Source of the DNA: Raphanus sativus
Taxonomy: Eukaryota; Streptophyta; Magnoliopsida; Brassicales; Brassicaceae
Direction of reading: 5' to 3'
Length of the DNA stretch: 64,000 nucleotides
Assembly: GCF_000801105.2 (NCBI RefSeq)
Contig: NC_079514.1
Coordinates: 51,381,372 to 51,445,371 of the forward strand
The notes beneath the pieces are model-generated. The model was not told the DNA's origin, did not search any database, and worked only from the letters and a program-made list of their open reading frames with translations. The position numbers and the translations under genes were made by a program. Below are positions 23,124 through 35,359 of this stretch, piece by piece (position 1 is the stretch's first letter; every line of letters starts with the position of its first letter).

Positions 23124-23990
23124 TCTTCGATTTAGCCGGTTTTGTATATGAATATTTGGTTTCACTGGTTTTAAACCAATGAAAGGGTCCTATTTGTATT
23201 GTTAACAAGAGCATCGCCAATGCATATTAGATACGAAACATGTGACTTAATGGTACATATATATGACCATAAAAAAAATTCACATTTGAAATAAATTGTT
23301 CCATGTTTATGCAACTCTTTGAAGAGATTTTGGTCTGAAACGTGACTTTTTAGCAAGCTGTGACATGTAATGTTGACTGTTTTTTCTAAGGAATGCACTG
23401 TTGCCGGTTATACGTATAAAAATATAAATTAGTAGTACTTGACCCTATCACTTTTTTTATACTTAGCACACTATTTTTAATCAATTTTAGAACTCTATTT
23501 ATACTTAACAAAGACCGTGACATCTTGACAGAAAATGTATAAGAAAACATATAGGACTTTGGCCTGGTCCATAAACTATAAAATAAAGAAAGAAACTTTG
23601 ATCTTGTAGTTGCACAAAAAAAAAAGAAAACTTTGATCTTGTTCGTCGACCCATTCACCACGATGTTTGTCTTTGTTTTCTTCATTAGTAAAATTAAGGG
23701 AAAATTATAAAACAAATACTTTCAACTTAAGTTTGTCTCAATAGAATTTGTAGAGAATTATTTAGTTAAATAGGATTTATATTTTCTATAATACCATTAT
23801 ACCCTTCAATTAACCAAATTAATTTTAATATTTCGTAATTAATTTAAGTTTTTATATAAAAAATAGAAAGTAAAAAAAAAAAGAGAAATCCGAAAGGTAC
23901 AACCGTGGGCTGAAGAGCATCGTGGCGATTTGGTGTTAATCAGAAATTTTTTAGGAGTTTTTTTTTTGTAGATTTGATTTTTTAAATCAC
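23124..23990. other. 3' flank of gene D and intergenic DNA
   Basis: The interval 23124-23390 keeps homology to the 3' flanks of the other copies. The rest shows no gene. ACTTTGATCTTG occurs twice (23593 and 23628). Confidence 0.4.
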
Positions 23991-23991
23991 A

Positions 23992-24256
23992 TCTATATTA
24001 TTAAAGTTGAAGTACATTTTGGAGATGTTTGGAAACAAGTATAGTATTCTAAATGAAAGTTGTTTGGAAACATGAATAGTAGTATTAAATTAATTGTATT
24101 TCCATATTTCATTNNNNNNNNNNNNNNNNNNNNNNNNNNNNNNNNNNNNNNNNNNNNNNNNNNNNNNNNNNNNNNNNNNNNNNNNNNNNNNNNNNNNNNN
24201 NNNNNNNNNNNNNACAAAAATATACCCGCCCTTTTTAAGGGCGGGTCAAAATCTAG
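23992..24256 (+). mobile_element. Short non-autonomous Helitron containing an assembly gap
   Basis: The 5' end is A|TCTATATTATTAAAGTTGAA. The 3' end is the hairpin ACCCGCCCTT-TTT-AAGGGCGGGT followed by CAAAAT and CTAG (24253-24256) before T. Both termini are of the Brassicaceae Helitron type. The middle holds 100 N (24114-24213), so the true length is unknown. Confidence 0.7.
24114..24213. other. Assembly gap (100 N)
   Basis: Run of 100 undetermined bases within the short Helitron. Confidence 0.99.
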
Positions 24257-24404
24257 TATATCCCTTAGAGTTGTTATATATTGATTAAAATCTTCAAGAT
24301 TAACAAGATGAAACAATAATCACAAAAAAGGGGCTGTATCTCTGAAAAAATCGCAGAGATTAAGGTTCAAGACATGGATATTTTTGTCTTTTCCTAATCA
24401 TTAA

Positions 24405-24482
24405 ATAGGGCCATGCTACTTTCGAACCCGGGTCTGGAGTGAAATAGGGCAAGTGCTTTACCACCGGACTACATATCATGGA
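24405..24482 (-). repeat. tRNA-like / SINE-like segment
   Basis: On the minus strand it carries TAGTCCGGTGGTAAAGCAC, resembling a Pol III A box, and GGGTTCGAAAG, resembling a B box, about 30 nt apart. This fits the 5' part of a tRNA-derived SINE. No intact tRNA fold and no clear tail or TSD was found. Confidence 0.4.
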
Positions 24483-26253
24483 CATGTCAACAACACATAT
24501 CAATTTTATAGACATTAAAACTTATATAAAATCCATAAAAAAAAACTCCCCGGGATCCCGTATAATTTCCGATTAATTAGTGTGGTTGGTAGGTGTTTTT
24601 TTGCTCTATCTTGTGTTGAAAATAGATTATATTAGTTAGATTTATAAAGTTTCAACTAAATCAGGTACGATAATGATGAAAAAAACATTTTTTGAGAAAT
24701 TTAGGGTAGATTTACTTTATATTTAGGAAACTTATTTAATTCAATATGGAAATTTTCATATTTTCCGGATATGAAAACTTCTTTAACCGCATACGGAAAT
24801 TTCCATATTTTTTAGATTTTCCTAGAGTATGTATCCTACCATACGCAGAACACAGTAGAATATGTGAGAAACATATTCTTCCTTAAGCGTCATATAAGGT
24901 AAAGAACAGAACAGGTTATGACACATAATCTAGACTAGGTATATCATTGAGTTGTGGCTATATGTTATTATCAAGCCGTAGGTAGACTAAAGACATTTTC
25001 TAGATTATAATGTAACGGATTGTGCTTTTTTAGAATATAGAAAAAATGTTAGGTTACGTTATATACCTTGGATATACCTATGCATAAACTTTAGTGTCCA
25101 AATTCTGGACTAGTTAGATAACAAGAATGCATATTCTAACCGTAACTAGAAGATAAAATAAAATATGATTTCAATTTTTTTTTAATAAAATTAAACATAT
25201 ATATTTTCATACTTATGTTTCCAAAAGTTTTTATATTTTTTTACATTTTTAAAATTTAGTTTACTATTTTTCTTATAAAACAAGGGTAAAACATGTCCAA
25301 AGTTGGTAAAAGTATGAAAAATCCTAAAGAAACAAACAAAAATTTGAAAGTGTCTCAGTTTTTTAATTTTTCCTAAAATTAAAGGCTGACTAGATTTTGA
25401 ACCGCGCTTGAGAAGCGCAGGTATTTGTTTATTGTATAGTAGACAAGATTGAGAAAGAACAGCTGACTATTTATTAGTTATAAGTAATTTTAAAGATATT
25501 CTATTATAATCTATGAGATTGAAACAGTGTTTTATTTGTGTTTTCATATCCGTTAAAAAATTTTTGTCGGATCGATTGAACAGGCTACTCATCAATAGCA
25601 AGGTTTAGTTTTACTAAAACAAAATCTACTTGCCAATCAGATTAATAGTAGTTCTGAAGATGAATTAATGTGTTTTATAGTATACAAATAACATAATGAA
25701 TTTGTGTGTTTCATATTGTAATTAGAATACTTTTTGTTACTTAGTTCTATGTATATTAATCATCTTCAAAAAAAATTTTGTATCTATACTATTTATTAAA
25801 AATTTTGTAATTTTTAATACTGAAAAAGTATCAAAACTATTATCATAAAACAAAATTTAAAAGATTCTGAAAGTATCTATACTATTATCATAAACATTAA
25901 TTTCAGTTGTAAAACTATGTTTTATAATTATAAATATGAGTTTTAAAATAATAATTGATATAAATAATAATTTATATAAATTGCATATATAAAACGGTTT
26001 TAGTTATTGACCGGGCTTTCTGCAAATTTTTGGTTAAACTCTATGTTTTTTTTGTCTGAATAGGTTTTATTTTAGTGAGATGAGATGTTCGTCAAACTCG
26101 TTATGGAGACGAAAGCTTATAAGATGTAATCGGGAGTTATAATTAGGGTTGTATCGGTATGATGGTTTAATCAATCGATTTAAATGGTTGCAATATATGA
26201 TAATGTAACCATGTTAATAATTAGAGACAATACCGGATATGTATAATGTAACC
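24483..26253. other. Intergenic AT-rich DNA with a Helitron end
   Basis: No gene. On the minus strand at 25390-25420 a Helitron 3' end is visible: imperfect hairpin CTGCGCTTCTCAAGCGCGG, then TTCAAAAT and CTAG|T. Its 5' end was not found. Confidence 0.45.
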
Positions 26254-26262
26254 AATATCATC

Positions 26263-26596
26263 ATCGGGTCCCGTCGGCGATCATGGCTGAAGACTTAGCG
26301 GTTAGGAAAGCTCTCTCTCATGCGCTACATCTCGGCATCTCAAAAATCTGGCTCCGATCAGACTCTTTATCGCTCATCAGAGCTATAGAATCGATTACCA
26401 AGCCGATGCATCTTTACGGAGTTTTATTGGACATCGATTCACTATCTTCGTCTTTCACGTTTTGTCTAATTTCCTTCATTCCAAGAGAAGAGAATGAGCT
26501 TGCAGACAATTTAGCTAAGGCCTGCTTTTCAAATGTTGCTACTTCCTAGGTTTGAGGCCTCTATTTTATAAAATTTCAGTTGTTCAAAAAAAAAAA
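26263..26596 (+). mobile_element. LINE 3' fragment (RNase H end), with TSD
   Basis: AATATCATC is present at 26254-26262 and 26597-26605. Between them is an open frame (26283-26549) matching the C-terminal half of a plant LINE-type RNase H: MAEDLAVRKAL, IWLRSDSLSLIRAI with the catalytic Asp, and FIPREENELADNLAK. An A13 tail follows at 26586-26598. A strongly 5'-truncated insertion. Confidence 0.75.
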
Positions 26597-26717
26597 AATA
26601 TCATCTCACGTGATGTTATAATATAGAGGGAAGGACCAAAATATTAAAAAAAAAAAGTGTCCAAACAACTTTTATAGATAGATTTTTTCAAATTCCTTTT
26701 ATTTTAATAGTATTGAT

Positions 26718-27455
26718 CTACGTTGCATGGAAGCGTGTCATGAGCCCTGGTTCCTGGTTCCGAAGCGGAAACAGAGTCGGAAGCGTGCGGAAACGGTTGG
26801 AAGCGGGCTGGAATCGCGGTTCCAGAAAACCGGATTTTGGAAACGTGATGGAATCAATGATTCCTGTGTTGGAAGAGTTTAAATCTAATACTGGAATCAT
26901 AAACAATAATAAAAAGGAAAAATTGAATGTTTTTATGTTTTACTTTACTTCCTTAACTGAAAACCCTAATTAGAAAAGTGGAAACCGAAAAGACTATTGT
27001 CGTTCTCATCTCTTCTATACTTCACAGCTGCTCTCTTTCTTTTTCTCTGTACTAAGACAAAACTATCGATCAAGGTAAGTTTGTTTAGATTTTTATTAAT
27101 CTCTTTTACAAAAACATGAGACTTTGTAGCTTATTATATATGGTTTGATGATTCGATGGTTGGTAGTGACTGAAAGCAAAACTGAATTTTGATTGTGAAA
27201 CTAAAGTCTATGTTGATATATATAAGTGCAGAGATTTTTTTTTGTGTTTCATCGCGTAGTGTCTTATGTTTTGTGTTATCCAAAGTCAAAGTCTTATGTT
27301 TAATTATCAGAATTTTATTTTTACATTATATATATATATATATATATATATACGCTTCCAACACGAATCGCTTCCTATATTTTTTTAAAAAATCGCTTCT
27401 ACGTTTTCATATGATTCCGCTTTCGCATTTCCGCTTCCATTTCCATGTAACGTAG
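26718..27455. mobile_element. hAT-like element, 738 bp, 8-bp TSD, GGAAGCG subterminal repeats
   Basis: GTATTGAT is duplicated exactly at 26710-26717 and 27456-27463. The terminal inverted repeats are CTACGTTGCATGGAA and, from the right end, CTACGTTACATGGAA (14 of 15). GGAAGCG/CGCTTCC units are clustered just inside both ends (26740-26815; 27352-27440), as expected for transposase-binding subterminal motifs. There is a TA dinucleotide tract at 27329-27351. No transposase gene. Confidence 0.8.
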
Positions 27456-28112
27456 GTATTGATATTTTTATTTCTATTCCACTTTCTATAAATGCTAAAT
27501 GGTTTACTAGTCTTGGAATATCTTTCTGGAAACTAAGTGTCACAATTACTTATGTGAATATCTTAAAATGTTGAAATACCTATATTAAATATTTTAAATG
27601 AGATATTTTTAGATGAGTAACTCAATATTACAAAATATTAATTTTATTTTTGAGTTATATACTTAAATACTTCTCCAATGAAAATGTTTTAACTGTTGTT
27701 AGTTCAACTAGTAAAATACCTAAAAGCAAAGTCTAAGTGTTACATGCCTAAAGTCGAGACATAATAAATACTGTACGTATGTTGTTTAAGTTCTGGGAAA
27801 TTATATACAGACTTCAGTTGAATAGAAGATAAATCTCTCAACGACCACAAAATCCCAATCCATAAATAATGGTATCACTCATTTTTCCAGCTTTTTGTGG
27901 TCCTTGAAAATAAATTTTAACTAGATACGTATATTCTCTTTCTGCTTCCATACTACAAAGGAAAAAAAACAAAGAGAGAACATTTTTTTTTGAGCAAACA
28001 AAGAAGAACATTTTTTCTTCAAAAAAAAAAACAGAACTCCATGTATACGGTTACTTGCAATGTACTCCCAAAGGTCACATCACCACGACGACAACCACTC
28101 ATCAGAGCAACA
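27456..28112. promoter_or_regulatory. Upstream region of gene F
   Basis: The interval 27480-27960 is repeated in reverse at 9110-9560 and 37970-38440, so it is the ancestral F-type promoter region. No clear TATA box was found close to the start; A-rich and CTC-rich leader sequence precedes the ATG. Confidence 0.4.
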
Positions 28113-29226
28113 ATGGAGTCTTCTGCTAATTCCGATGGCTACCAAAACATCTTGATGATGCGTCACGGTGACCGCATTGACCAAGTCAACCCACTCTGGC
28201 TCGATACAGCTGCGAGACCTTGGGACCCTCCGCTCGTTCACGACGGTATGGTACGCTCGTTTCGAACTGGTCAACGTATTCGATCTCAGATACGATTTCC
28301 CATCCACAGGGTCTTCGTCTCTCCCTTCATCCGCTGCGTCCAGACTGCTTCAAAAGTGGTCAACGCTCTCACTGCCATCGATCTTGACCCTAACGCTACG
28401 TCGTCTAAAGACGTCCTCTCCATCGACAAATCCAAGCTCAAGGTCTGTATCAGACCTTTTTAGGTATATATATATATATATGTGTTGAACTATAAGTAGA
28501 TTGTAATATTCAAGCGGCAACCATCAATAACACATAAGTACGTCATGACGCTTGTGTGTTCTGTCCTTGTATGGTTTAGGTTTCTATTGAGTTTGGATTA
28601 AGCGAGATGCTTAACACAATATCTATTAAGCCTGAGATTGCCCCTAGAGATAGAAAATTCGAGTTCTTGATTTCTGATCTTGAAGCTATGTTTCCTGAGG
28701 GAATGGTGGATCATAATGCGATTCCTGCTTATAAAGAGGTGATCTATTCTTATTGATTTGACTGTTGTTCTGTCTTTGTATCTTCTTTTGATTCTTGGAA
28801 GCAGTTTGAGTATTAGTTTGATTCTTGTCATAATTATTATCTCTTTCTTGGTTATGTTCAGATGCCACAATGGGGAGAGACCGTACAAGAATGCACTGTT
28901 CGATTTCTTAATGTTGTTAACACACTTGCTAATAGGTATCCTTCAGAGAACTTGCTCTTAGTCACTCACGGTAAGAAACACATTATTGGTTATGTGCCTC
29001 TTGTACACATACCCGGTCAATGTGAAATATATTTTTTGTTGGAGATGATGCAGGGGAAGGAGTAAGGACTACATTTGCAACCTATAAAGAGGTTGATGTA
29101 TACGACATTGAGTACTGTGCTTGTGCTGAACTGAGAAGGCAGATCTCGAGTCAAGGCGGGTCTACAAAAGCTGGACACTTTGAGGTCATAACAAGTCTTG
29201 GTCAATCTGGAATCAAGTATCATTAA
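28113..29226 (+). CDS. Histidine-phosphatase (phosphoglycerate-mutase-like) protein F, THG type
   Basis: Exons 28113-28442, 28580-28738, 28862-28970 and 29054-29226 give 256 residues with GT-AG borders. RHG at 17-19 (His18 nucleophile), Arg74 in SPFIRC, and His199 in LLLVTHGEGV. Unlike all other genes here, it keeps Gly after the second His, so it has the canonical active-site signature and is a separate clade. The open frame extends 5' to 27990 (a GTG-type opening), but ATG 28113 aligns with the MES start of the other copies. It is the only intact copy of its type in the window; fragments A, B, G and L derive from it or a sister. Likely a soluble phosphatase with unknown substrate. Confidence 0.85.
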
Positions 29227-30691
29227 CCACCACAGCAGAGCAATGATCATGTCCTTGGACAAACTCAGGTTTAGTCAAATGTCTTCGAAAGATCATCATG
29301 CCATTGGGGAACCAAACCGGATTCTGGATATCTAGAATTTTCCGGTTAACCTGCCTTGCACTTCATTACAGAAGGAAATATATAACGAGAACAACATTGT
29401 AGTCAATCCAAGAAAATTAATAAAAGATATTTTAACTGCCCTTCAAAGCTTACTGAACGAGCAATCATAGATAAATTGACCATACATACAAGCTGCTATA
29501 CGCTAGCTAGAGCAACACTAAATCCAAAACGTTAATGTGCAACTCTAACCTTAACTCTTTGTACTTCTTTTACTCTTTTTTATAACTCAAATTCTTATTT
29601 TTTCCGTTATTTATTGTAGTAAAGATGTTTATAAAAAGATTGATGAATCGTTTAATCGACCGACTTTGTCATCTCAACGGGTATCAAAAGTTTAAACAAG
29701 GTAATTATTGGTCAAATGGGAATCTTATTTGTAGAAAATTTCATTAGTGTTGGCGTGGTGGGTTTGTATTCAACCACTCCATTAAGGAATAGTTCTTTAA
29801 CTAAATTCTTAGAATAAACAAGTAAATGATGAGATATGGACTTCTTAACATCCAAATTGGATTTAAGTACGTCACTTCATTCATCACCATCTCCATGTGT
29901 CTCTCCTTTTTCTCTCCACTCAACCTCTTCTTTATAAAACAAAAGCCAAAACATTGTTATCTTTTCTAAGACAGTGTTAATGTTGTCATGACTCGCTAGA
30001 ATAGATGTCAAGCGTCGATCGACATGTGGTATAATTCCATTTAAACTAAAGTTTCGAATGGTGCAGAGTGGGAGAAGTGCAGTTTTTCCACACATCCAAT
30101 TCTTTCTCACTAAAATAAACACTCACATTTTTCTGTTTCTAAAATCAACATTCACATTTGAATTATTAAGTAAATAGCTTCATATACGTTTATTTACTAG
30201 ATCTTTACAAAATTTTTACATATTAAATACTTTGTTTAAATTTAATTTTCTATGTAAATATAAAACATTTACTCAATTTTACCAATACTACTTTAAAGAG
30301 ACACTACTTATTGATAGATTTTAATATTTGTTTTAAATTAATTATTTTAAATCAAAAGAATTTATAATTTAAATATATGGTATGTTTTACAAAATAAAAT
30401 GTTGAAAACTATTTTTTCAAATTATATGCATTCCGCAGCACTGTTTTTTATATATGTTATTATTCACATTTAGTTTTAAATCGCTTATTTAAGATGAATC
30501 ATATTTTCACGCATTATACATTTTCTATAATAAATTGTATTTAAGTCGTTCGCTCTATCAAATATGCTCTTCTCAATTTATCCAATTTAGTGTCACCCTT
30601 CAAAACCTAAATACCTACCAATTTAAATATAGTGATCACAGTTTCTAAAATTTACGGACTTAAATGATTAAATATTAAATGATTTACAAAA
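29227..30691. other. 3' flank of gene F and intergenic DNA
   Basis: The interval 29227-29450 is probably the 3' untranslated region. The rest is AT-rich with no supported gene or repeat termini. Confidence 0.4.
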
Positions 30692-30791
30692 NNNNNNNNN
30701 NNNNNNNNNNNNNNNNNNNNNNNNNNNNNNNNNNNNNNNNNNNNNNNNNNNNNNNNNNNNNNNNNNNNNNNNNNNNNNNNNNNNNNNNNNN
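30692..30791. other. Assembly gap (100 N)
   Basis: Run of 100 undetermined bases; true size unknown. Confidence 0.99.
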
Positions 30792-31019
30792 GATATACAC
30801 ATATATAAAAAAGAATAAAATAATCTTTAAAAGTTTTAATATAAATCTTCATAAAAATATATTAAAACTATAACTTTCAACTACTTAAAAAATTAAAAAT
30901 AAACTTAATATTATTATTAATCATATTATATTAACAATTATTATATTTTATCACAATAGTATGTTTTTTTATATTTTATAATATTATAATATGTTTATAT
31001 TGATAATTTATTATTAAAC

Positions 31020-31180
31020 CGCTGCAATGTCTCATAATCAATCAGTCACAAACATCCCGCAAACGCAACAATTTTTAAACGTTACACCAGTCATACAAAA
31101 CGCCATGTAACACTTGAAACCGCAACCATCTGCATCCGCAAACTCCCGCACCCGCAACCGCAACCGCTGCGTTTAAACCA
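31020..31180. repeat. DNA-transposon-like subterminal repeat block
   Basis: Multiple CCGCAAC/CCGCACCC units (31058-31170) resembling those at 2030-2170. Termini not resolved. Confidence 0.35.
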
Positions 31181-31184
31181 GTCA

Positions 31185-31372
31185 GATCCTAATTCCTCAG
31201 GAACTTGATCATCAGCGTCAGTAAAATTCGGTTGCTCATAAGGAGAATTAAATATATATGTTGTTAGCCATAAAGATGGATAATCTAAAAAAGAGGTTTT
31301 GAATCCATGACCCTTAGGATCCTTATGAGTCGCTTCAACCACCTGACCACACCGTTGTGGTTTTTATTTCAT
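31185..31372 (-). repeat. SINE-like repeat downstream of gene E
   Basis: On the minus strand it shows CAACGGTGTGGTCAGGTGGT (A-box-like) and GGTCATGGATTCAAAACC (B-box-like). Related copies lie at 38505-38715 and 50190-50430, each downstream of a clade-1 gene (E, H, J), so insertion predates those duplications. Confidence 0.45.
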
Positions 31373-31519
31373 AGTTTATGGACCATGCTAAAGTCTATAC
31401 ATTTATATATTTTTGTCAAAATGTCACGGTCTTTGTTAATTAAGTATAAATGGAGTATTAAATATAAATAAAGTTGATGGGGACTACTACTAATTTATAT
31501 CTAGATCCGTATAAGTCGC

Positions 31520-32352
31520 AGCTAGGCATGGGCATTTAGTCTCCTTATCGAATTTGGGTTTTATCCAATCGTATTTTGGTTTTTCAGGTTTATCAAAATC
31601 AGCTCTATTCGGATTATTTGAAAGTTTGGTTCAGGACTGGTTCGAGTTCTATCGGATTCGAGTCAGGATTAGTAAATCTCCAAAAAACTGGTATAACCCA
31701 ATGTATTTTCGGGTTCAGGTTCCAATCGGTTTTTGGTTTAAAAATATATGATTTGTACTTACTTTGTAACCAAAACATAAAATAGAATCGGTTATCCGGA
31801 TAAAATAACTGGTTTATACCTTTTTGTAATCAAAACATAAGTAAAATCGATTCAAAAATAAGAAATAAAGATCAACCGTGATCATTCAAAATCAAACAAA
31901 ATGAAAACATAGTTATTGATAAAAAAGAAAACCAAATAAATACAAACATAAAACGAAAACCAAGTTCTCATGAGAAACCTTGTATAATGAAAACAAAATC
32001 TAAATCTAACTATTTCAAGATTCAACAGCCACCTTCAACCATCAACCATCAACCTTCGTGTATAATAGAACCACAAACTTTCATGTAATAGATAAGTATT
32101 TTAGATGTTCAATATATCTTAATGTATTTTAAATACATTTTAGAAAATGAGATCATGTTTGCTACAAGACCTTTTTGAGATTTTAAATTTTTCGGGTTCT
32201 ATCGGATATCCATTTAGATTCGGATTTGCTTCGGATAATACCCATAACCCCAATACCATAAAACAAAATCTATTTGTTACTTATGTCAGGTTTGGTTCGG
32301 ATTCACTTTTATCGGATCGAATTCGGTTCAAGTTTTCGGATTCGGTTTATTT
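31520..32352. mobile_element. Repeat insertion of about 0.83 kb downstream of gene E
   Basis: The flank reads GTCGCAGCTA before it and TGCAGCTACG after it, i.e. GCAGCTA is duplicated. The same site is uninterrupted near genes C (16811-16830), H (38856-38875) and J (50565-50580). Both ends carry broken TTCGGGTT/TCGGATTCGG strings common in Brassicaceae repeats. No coding capacity. Specific to E, so younger than the C/E duplication. Confidence 0.6.
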
Positions 32353-32668
32353 GTCTAGCTCTAGTTGCAGCTACGCTAAAATATCACGTTTCCGAATTCC
32401 GACAAAAAAAATCTCTTGCAAGAGTTGCATAAACATGGAACGTGAGTTGAAATGTGGAAATTTATTAAAAGACAGATGGGAAAAAAAAAATATACCATTA
32501 GATCACATGTTTCTTATCTAATGACAATGCTCGTGCTTACACAATACAAATACAATACAAATAAAACCCTTTCATATGTTTGATTTTTTAAGTGTTTATA
32601 TAATGTTATTATATTGAATCAAACCCGTGAAACCAAATATTCATATACAAAACCGAATAAATCGAAGA

Positions 32669-33840
32669 TTAGGTTATAACACGACCATGGATTGGGGCTC
32701 TGTTGTCCTTGAAAGCAACTCCATGACTAGTAACCACCTCAAATTCCTCAGATTCATTACTTTTGGAAACCTGTCTTCTCAGTTCAACAGAACCACAATA
32801 ATCTACTAAGTACTTAGTTGCATCTTTGTAGTATTTGCAAAGTATAGTACCTACTCCAGCCCCTGCAGGATTTCCAAAACCCAAAAAAAAAAAACGGTTT
32901 CAAGATTAGAGAAATGTTGATTTGATTTAAAATTAAAAGCAATATATAATTTTATTGCTTACAATGAGTAACTAATAACAAATTTTCAGAAGGATACTTG
33001 TCTGCAAGAACCTTCAATGTAGTAACATATCGTTCTCTAAAGTATTCCGCAGATTCTTCCCATTGTGGCAACTGAACACAACCAACATAGAATCGAGGAA
33101 AAATAATATAAGAATCAAAGATTATACTCAAAGAAACGAAGATGAAGAAAAAAATGTCGTTGAGAGAGAGCACCTCTTTACAAGCCATATCCACATTAAT
33201 GTCAATTGTTCCCTCAGGAAACATAGCTTGTAGATCCGAAATCTTGAAATCAAACTTCCCATCTTTGGGAGCAACCTCATTCTTAATAGCCCCTGTATTC
33301 AGCATTTCGCACAATCCAAATTCAATAGCTACCTGAAGCAGAGGAGACAAGGCATAAAGCAAATGCTTCGATAAAAAAAAATTCTTTTTTTTTTCGATAA
33401 AAAATATTTTTGAACATAATAAAAAAAAAATGATTCATCTGTAATATAAATTTAATGTATTCTTCTAATACATGTGAACAAATGAATATAGAGTGATATT
33501 GTTTAACCTTGAGCGTAGAGTTATTGATGGAAGGCACATCTTTAGAAGACACAGCGTTGTGATCGAGATCAACAGCTGAGAGAGCGGCGACTACTTCAGC
33601 AGCAGTCTGTATGCAGCGGAGGAAAGGAGAAACAATGACTCGGTGAATCGGAAACCCAACCTGAGATCGGATTCTTTGACCGGTTTGGAAGGCTCGAACC
33701 TTACCGTCGTGAGCGAGCGGAGGATCCCACGGTCTCACGGCGGTTAAAACCCAAAGTCGCTCGCGTTTGTCAGCTCGATCACCGTGACGCATCACAATGA
33801 CATTTTGGTGGCCATTGATTTTTGCTTTAGCAGACTCCAT
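32669..33840 (-). CDS. Histidine-phosphatase (phosphoglycerate-mutase-like) protein E
   Basis: Exons on the minus strand: 33840-33508, 33332-33174, 33071-32963 and 32862-32669; 264 residues, all borders GT-AG. RHG 18-20, Arg75 in SPFLRC, His200 followed by Trp201 (THWAGVG). It is the inverted sister of gene C: they share KAKING near the start and the Emigrant-like MITE upstream. E lacks the MITE in exon 1 and keeps three exon-2 codons missing from C. It has HDG-to-AHDG and WGE-to-WEE style replacements compared with D, none at catalytic positions. Expression and substrate unknown. Confidence 0.85.
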
Positions 33841-33881
33841 TGCTCTTTTTCTTTGTGGTTTTTGGCAGTAGCAATTGGATG

Positions 33882-33889
33882 TATTTATA
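33882..33889 (-). promoter_or_regulatory. TATA box of gene E
   Basis: TATAAATA on the minus strand, 41 nt before the ATG, inside the conserved GCATGTATAAATACATCC block. Confidence 0.65.
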
Positions 33890-34206
33890 CATGCAACGAT
33901 CTTTTGCTTTTGGTGTAATAATGTTCATTCCACAATAGGAAATTGCATGGAAGAGCATCATAAGTTATTGTTTTGCATGACTAATTGAAATGACTACGAA
34001 TTTTACATTAATATAATCCAACACTATAAGAAAGTACAAGCATGAACCGATTAAAACGGTTGCTCTGATTGTTGGCCGTGGTGTGACCTTTAGAGTTTCG
34101 AGTACGTGGGACGTTGTTATTGCACATTATTTAGTATTTTGTTTTAGAAATCACTGAAATTACTACGGAGGTTTTTTTTTTGTAATTACTAAGAAGTTTA
34201 TATCTA

Positions 34207-34742
34207 CAGTAAACTTTTATAAATTAATAATGTTGAAACTTTAAAATTTTATTAATTTATAGAGATCTTATTTTACAAAAAAATTCCTTATTTAGATTTC
34301 TTATTTTAAGATATATTTATTCTAATATAAGAAAAATATTTAATTTTAGTGTATAGACATTAATAGTTACTTTTTAAATTTTTCATTTATATTATTTGGT
34401 GTATATTATATATATTACATATAACTTAAATGTGGTTTTAGATAATAGTATTACTAAATCTCATCAAAATATATTAAGTGTTAAGAAAATATAAAGATAA
34501 TTTCATTGTGAATATAAAAAAATAATATAATAACAGGTTCTTACTTATATAAAATATGCATACATGTAAATTAGTAATTTATAATTTTAATGGGATCATA
34601 TACTTACATAGAATTTTATAAAAAAAATATTATCTTTATTGGATTTATGTCAAATTTCGGGCCGGTCTAAATTAAAATCTGCAAAATTTATTAATTTGTA
34701 GATATTATTAATTTGTCGAGTATTAATCAATAGAGGTTCTAC
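34207..34742. mobile_element. Emigrant-like MITE, about 536 bp, upstream of gene E
   Basis: The end CAGTAAACTTTTATAAATTA and the other end (reversed) GTAGAACCTCTATTGATTAA are flanked by TA. The same position is empty upstream of H (about 40905-40925), J and D, and filled upstream of C (13627-14153). No coding capacity. Confidence 0.75.
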
Positions 34743-35079
34743 TATATATAATCCAGCATTCATAGAAATCACCAAGAATGAACCAACTAAATAAATAAAT
34801 CGTTAATTCATAATCTGCATTCTCCATTTTTGGTCAACTAGTACATCTTTTAACTTTCTACAATATCTAAAAATTAAATAATTAATGCATAATAGCATAC
34901 TGTAAAATCAGTTGCACAAAAAAAGAATCACTGTCTAAAACCTTATATAGATGTGACCTGCTTAAAAAAAAAAAAGATGTGACCTGCTACTAAATAGTCC
35001 AAATAAATGCATTGACGAAAACGAAATACATAGCTAATAAACATATAAACATTATTGTTAGTCCGCAAATATAACAATC

Positions 35080-35359
35080 CTTGAGCTTGGATTTTTCGAT
35101 GGAGAGGACGTCTTTAGAAGACGTAGCGTTAGGGTCAAGATCGACGGCGGAGAGAGCGTTGACCACTTTTGAAGCAGTCTGGACGCAGCGGATGAAAGGA
35201 GAGACAAAGACCCAATGGATGGGAAACCATTTTTGAGATCGAATCCGTTGACCAGTTCGAAATGCGGGAACCATACCATCATGAACCAGCGGAGGGTCCC
35301 AAGGTCTCGCAATTGTGTCGAGCCACAGTGGGTCAACTTGGTCACCGTGACGACTCCAT
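35080..35359 (-). pseudogene. Histidine-phosphatase exon-1 fragment G (F type), dead
   Basis: On the minus strand: ATGGAGTC, then GTCACGGTGA, so the RHG region is lost through the same 41-nt deletion as in A and B. A further short gap falls after GTGACC. Exon 1 is otherwise readable to CTCAAG at 35080, where the intron donor GT is mutated or lost (GATTGT). No other exons follow; DNA of the gene-E flank begins. It stands upstream of gene E as B stands upstream of C. Confidence 0.8.

Noticed and set aside
23386..23715. 109-residue minus-strand ORF
   Set aside because: AT-rich, Phe/Lys/Ser-biased translation without motifs and not kept in paralogous flanks.
31554..31785. Two overlapping ORFs of 65-69 residues
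   Set aside because: They come from the GGTTCGG-type repeat strings in the E-specific insertion.
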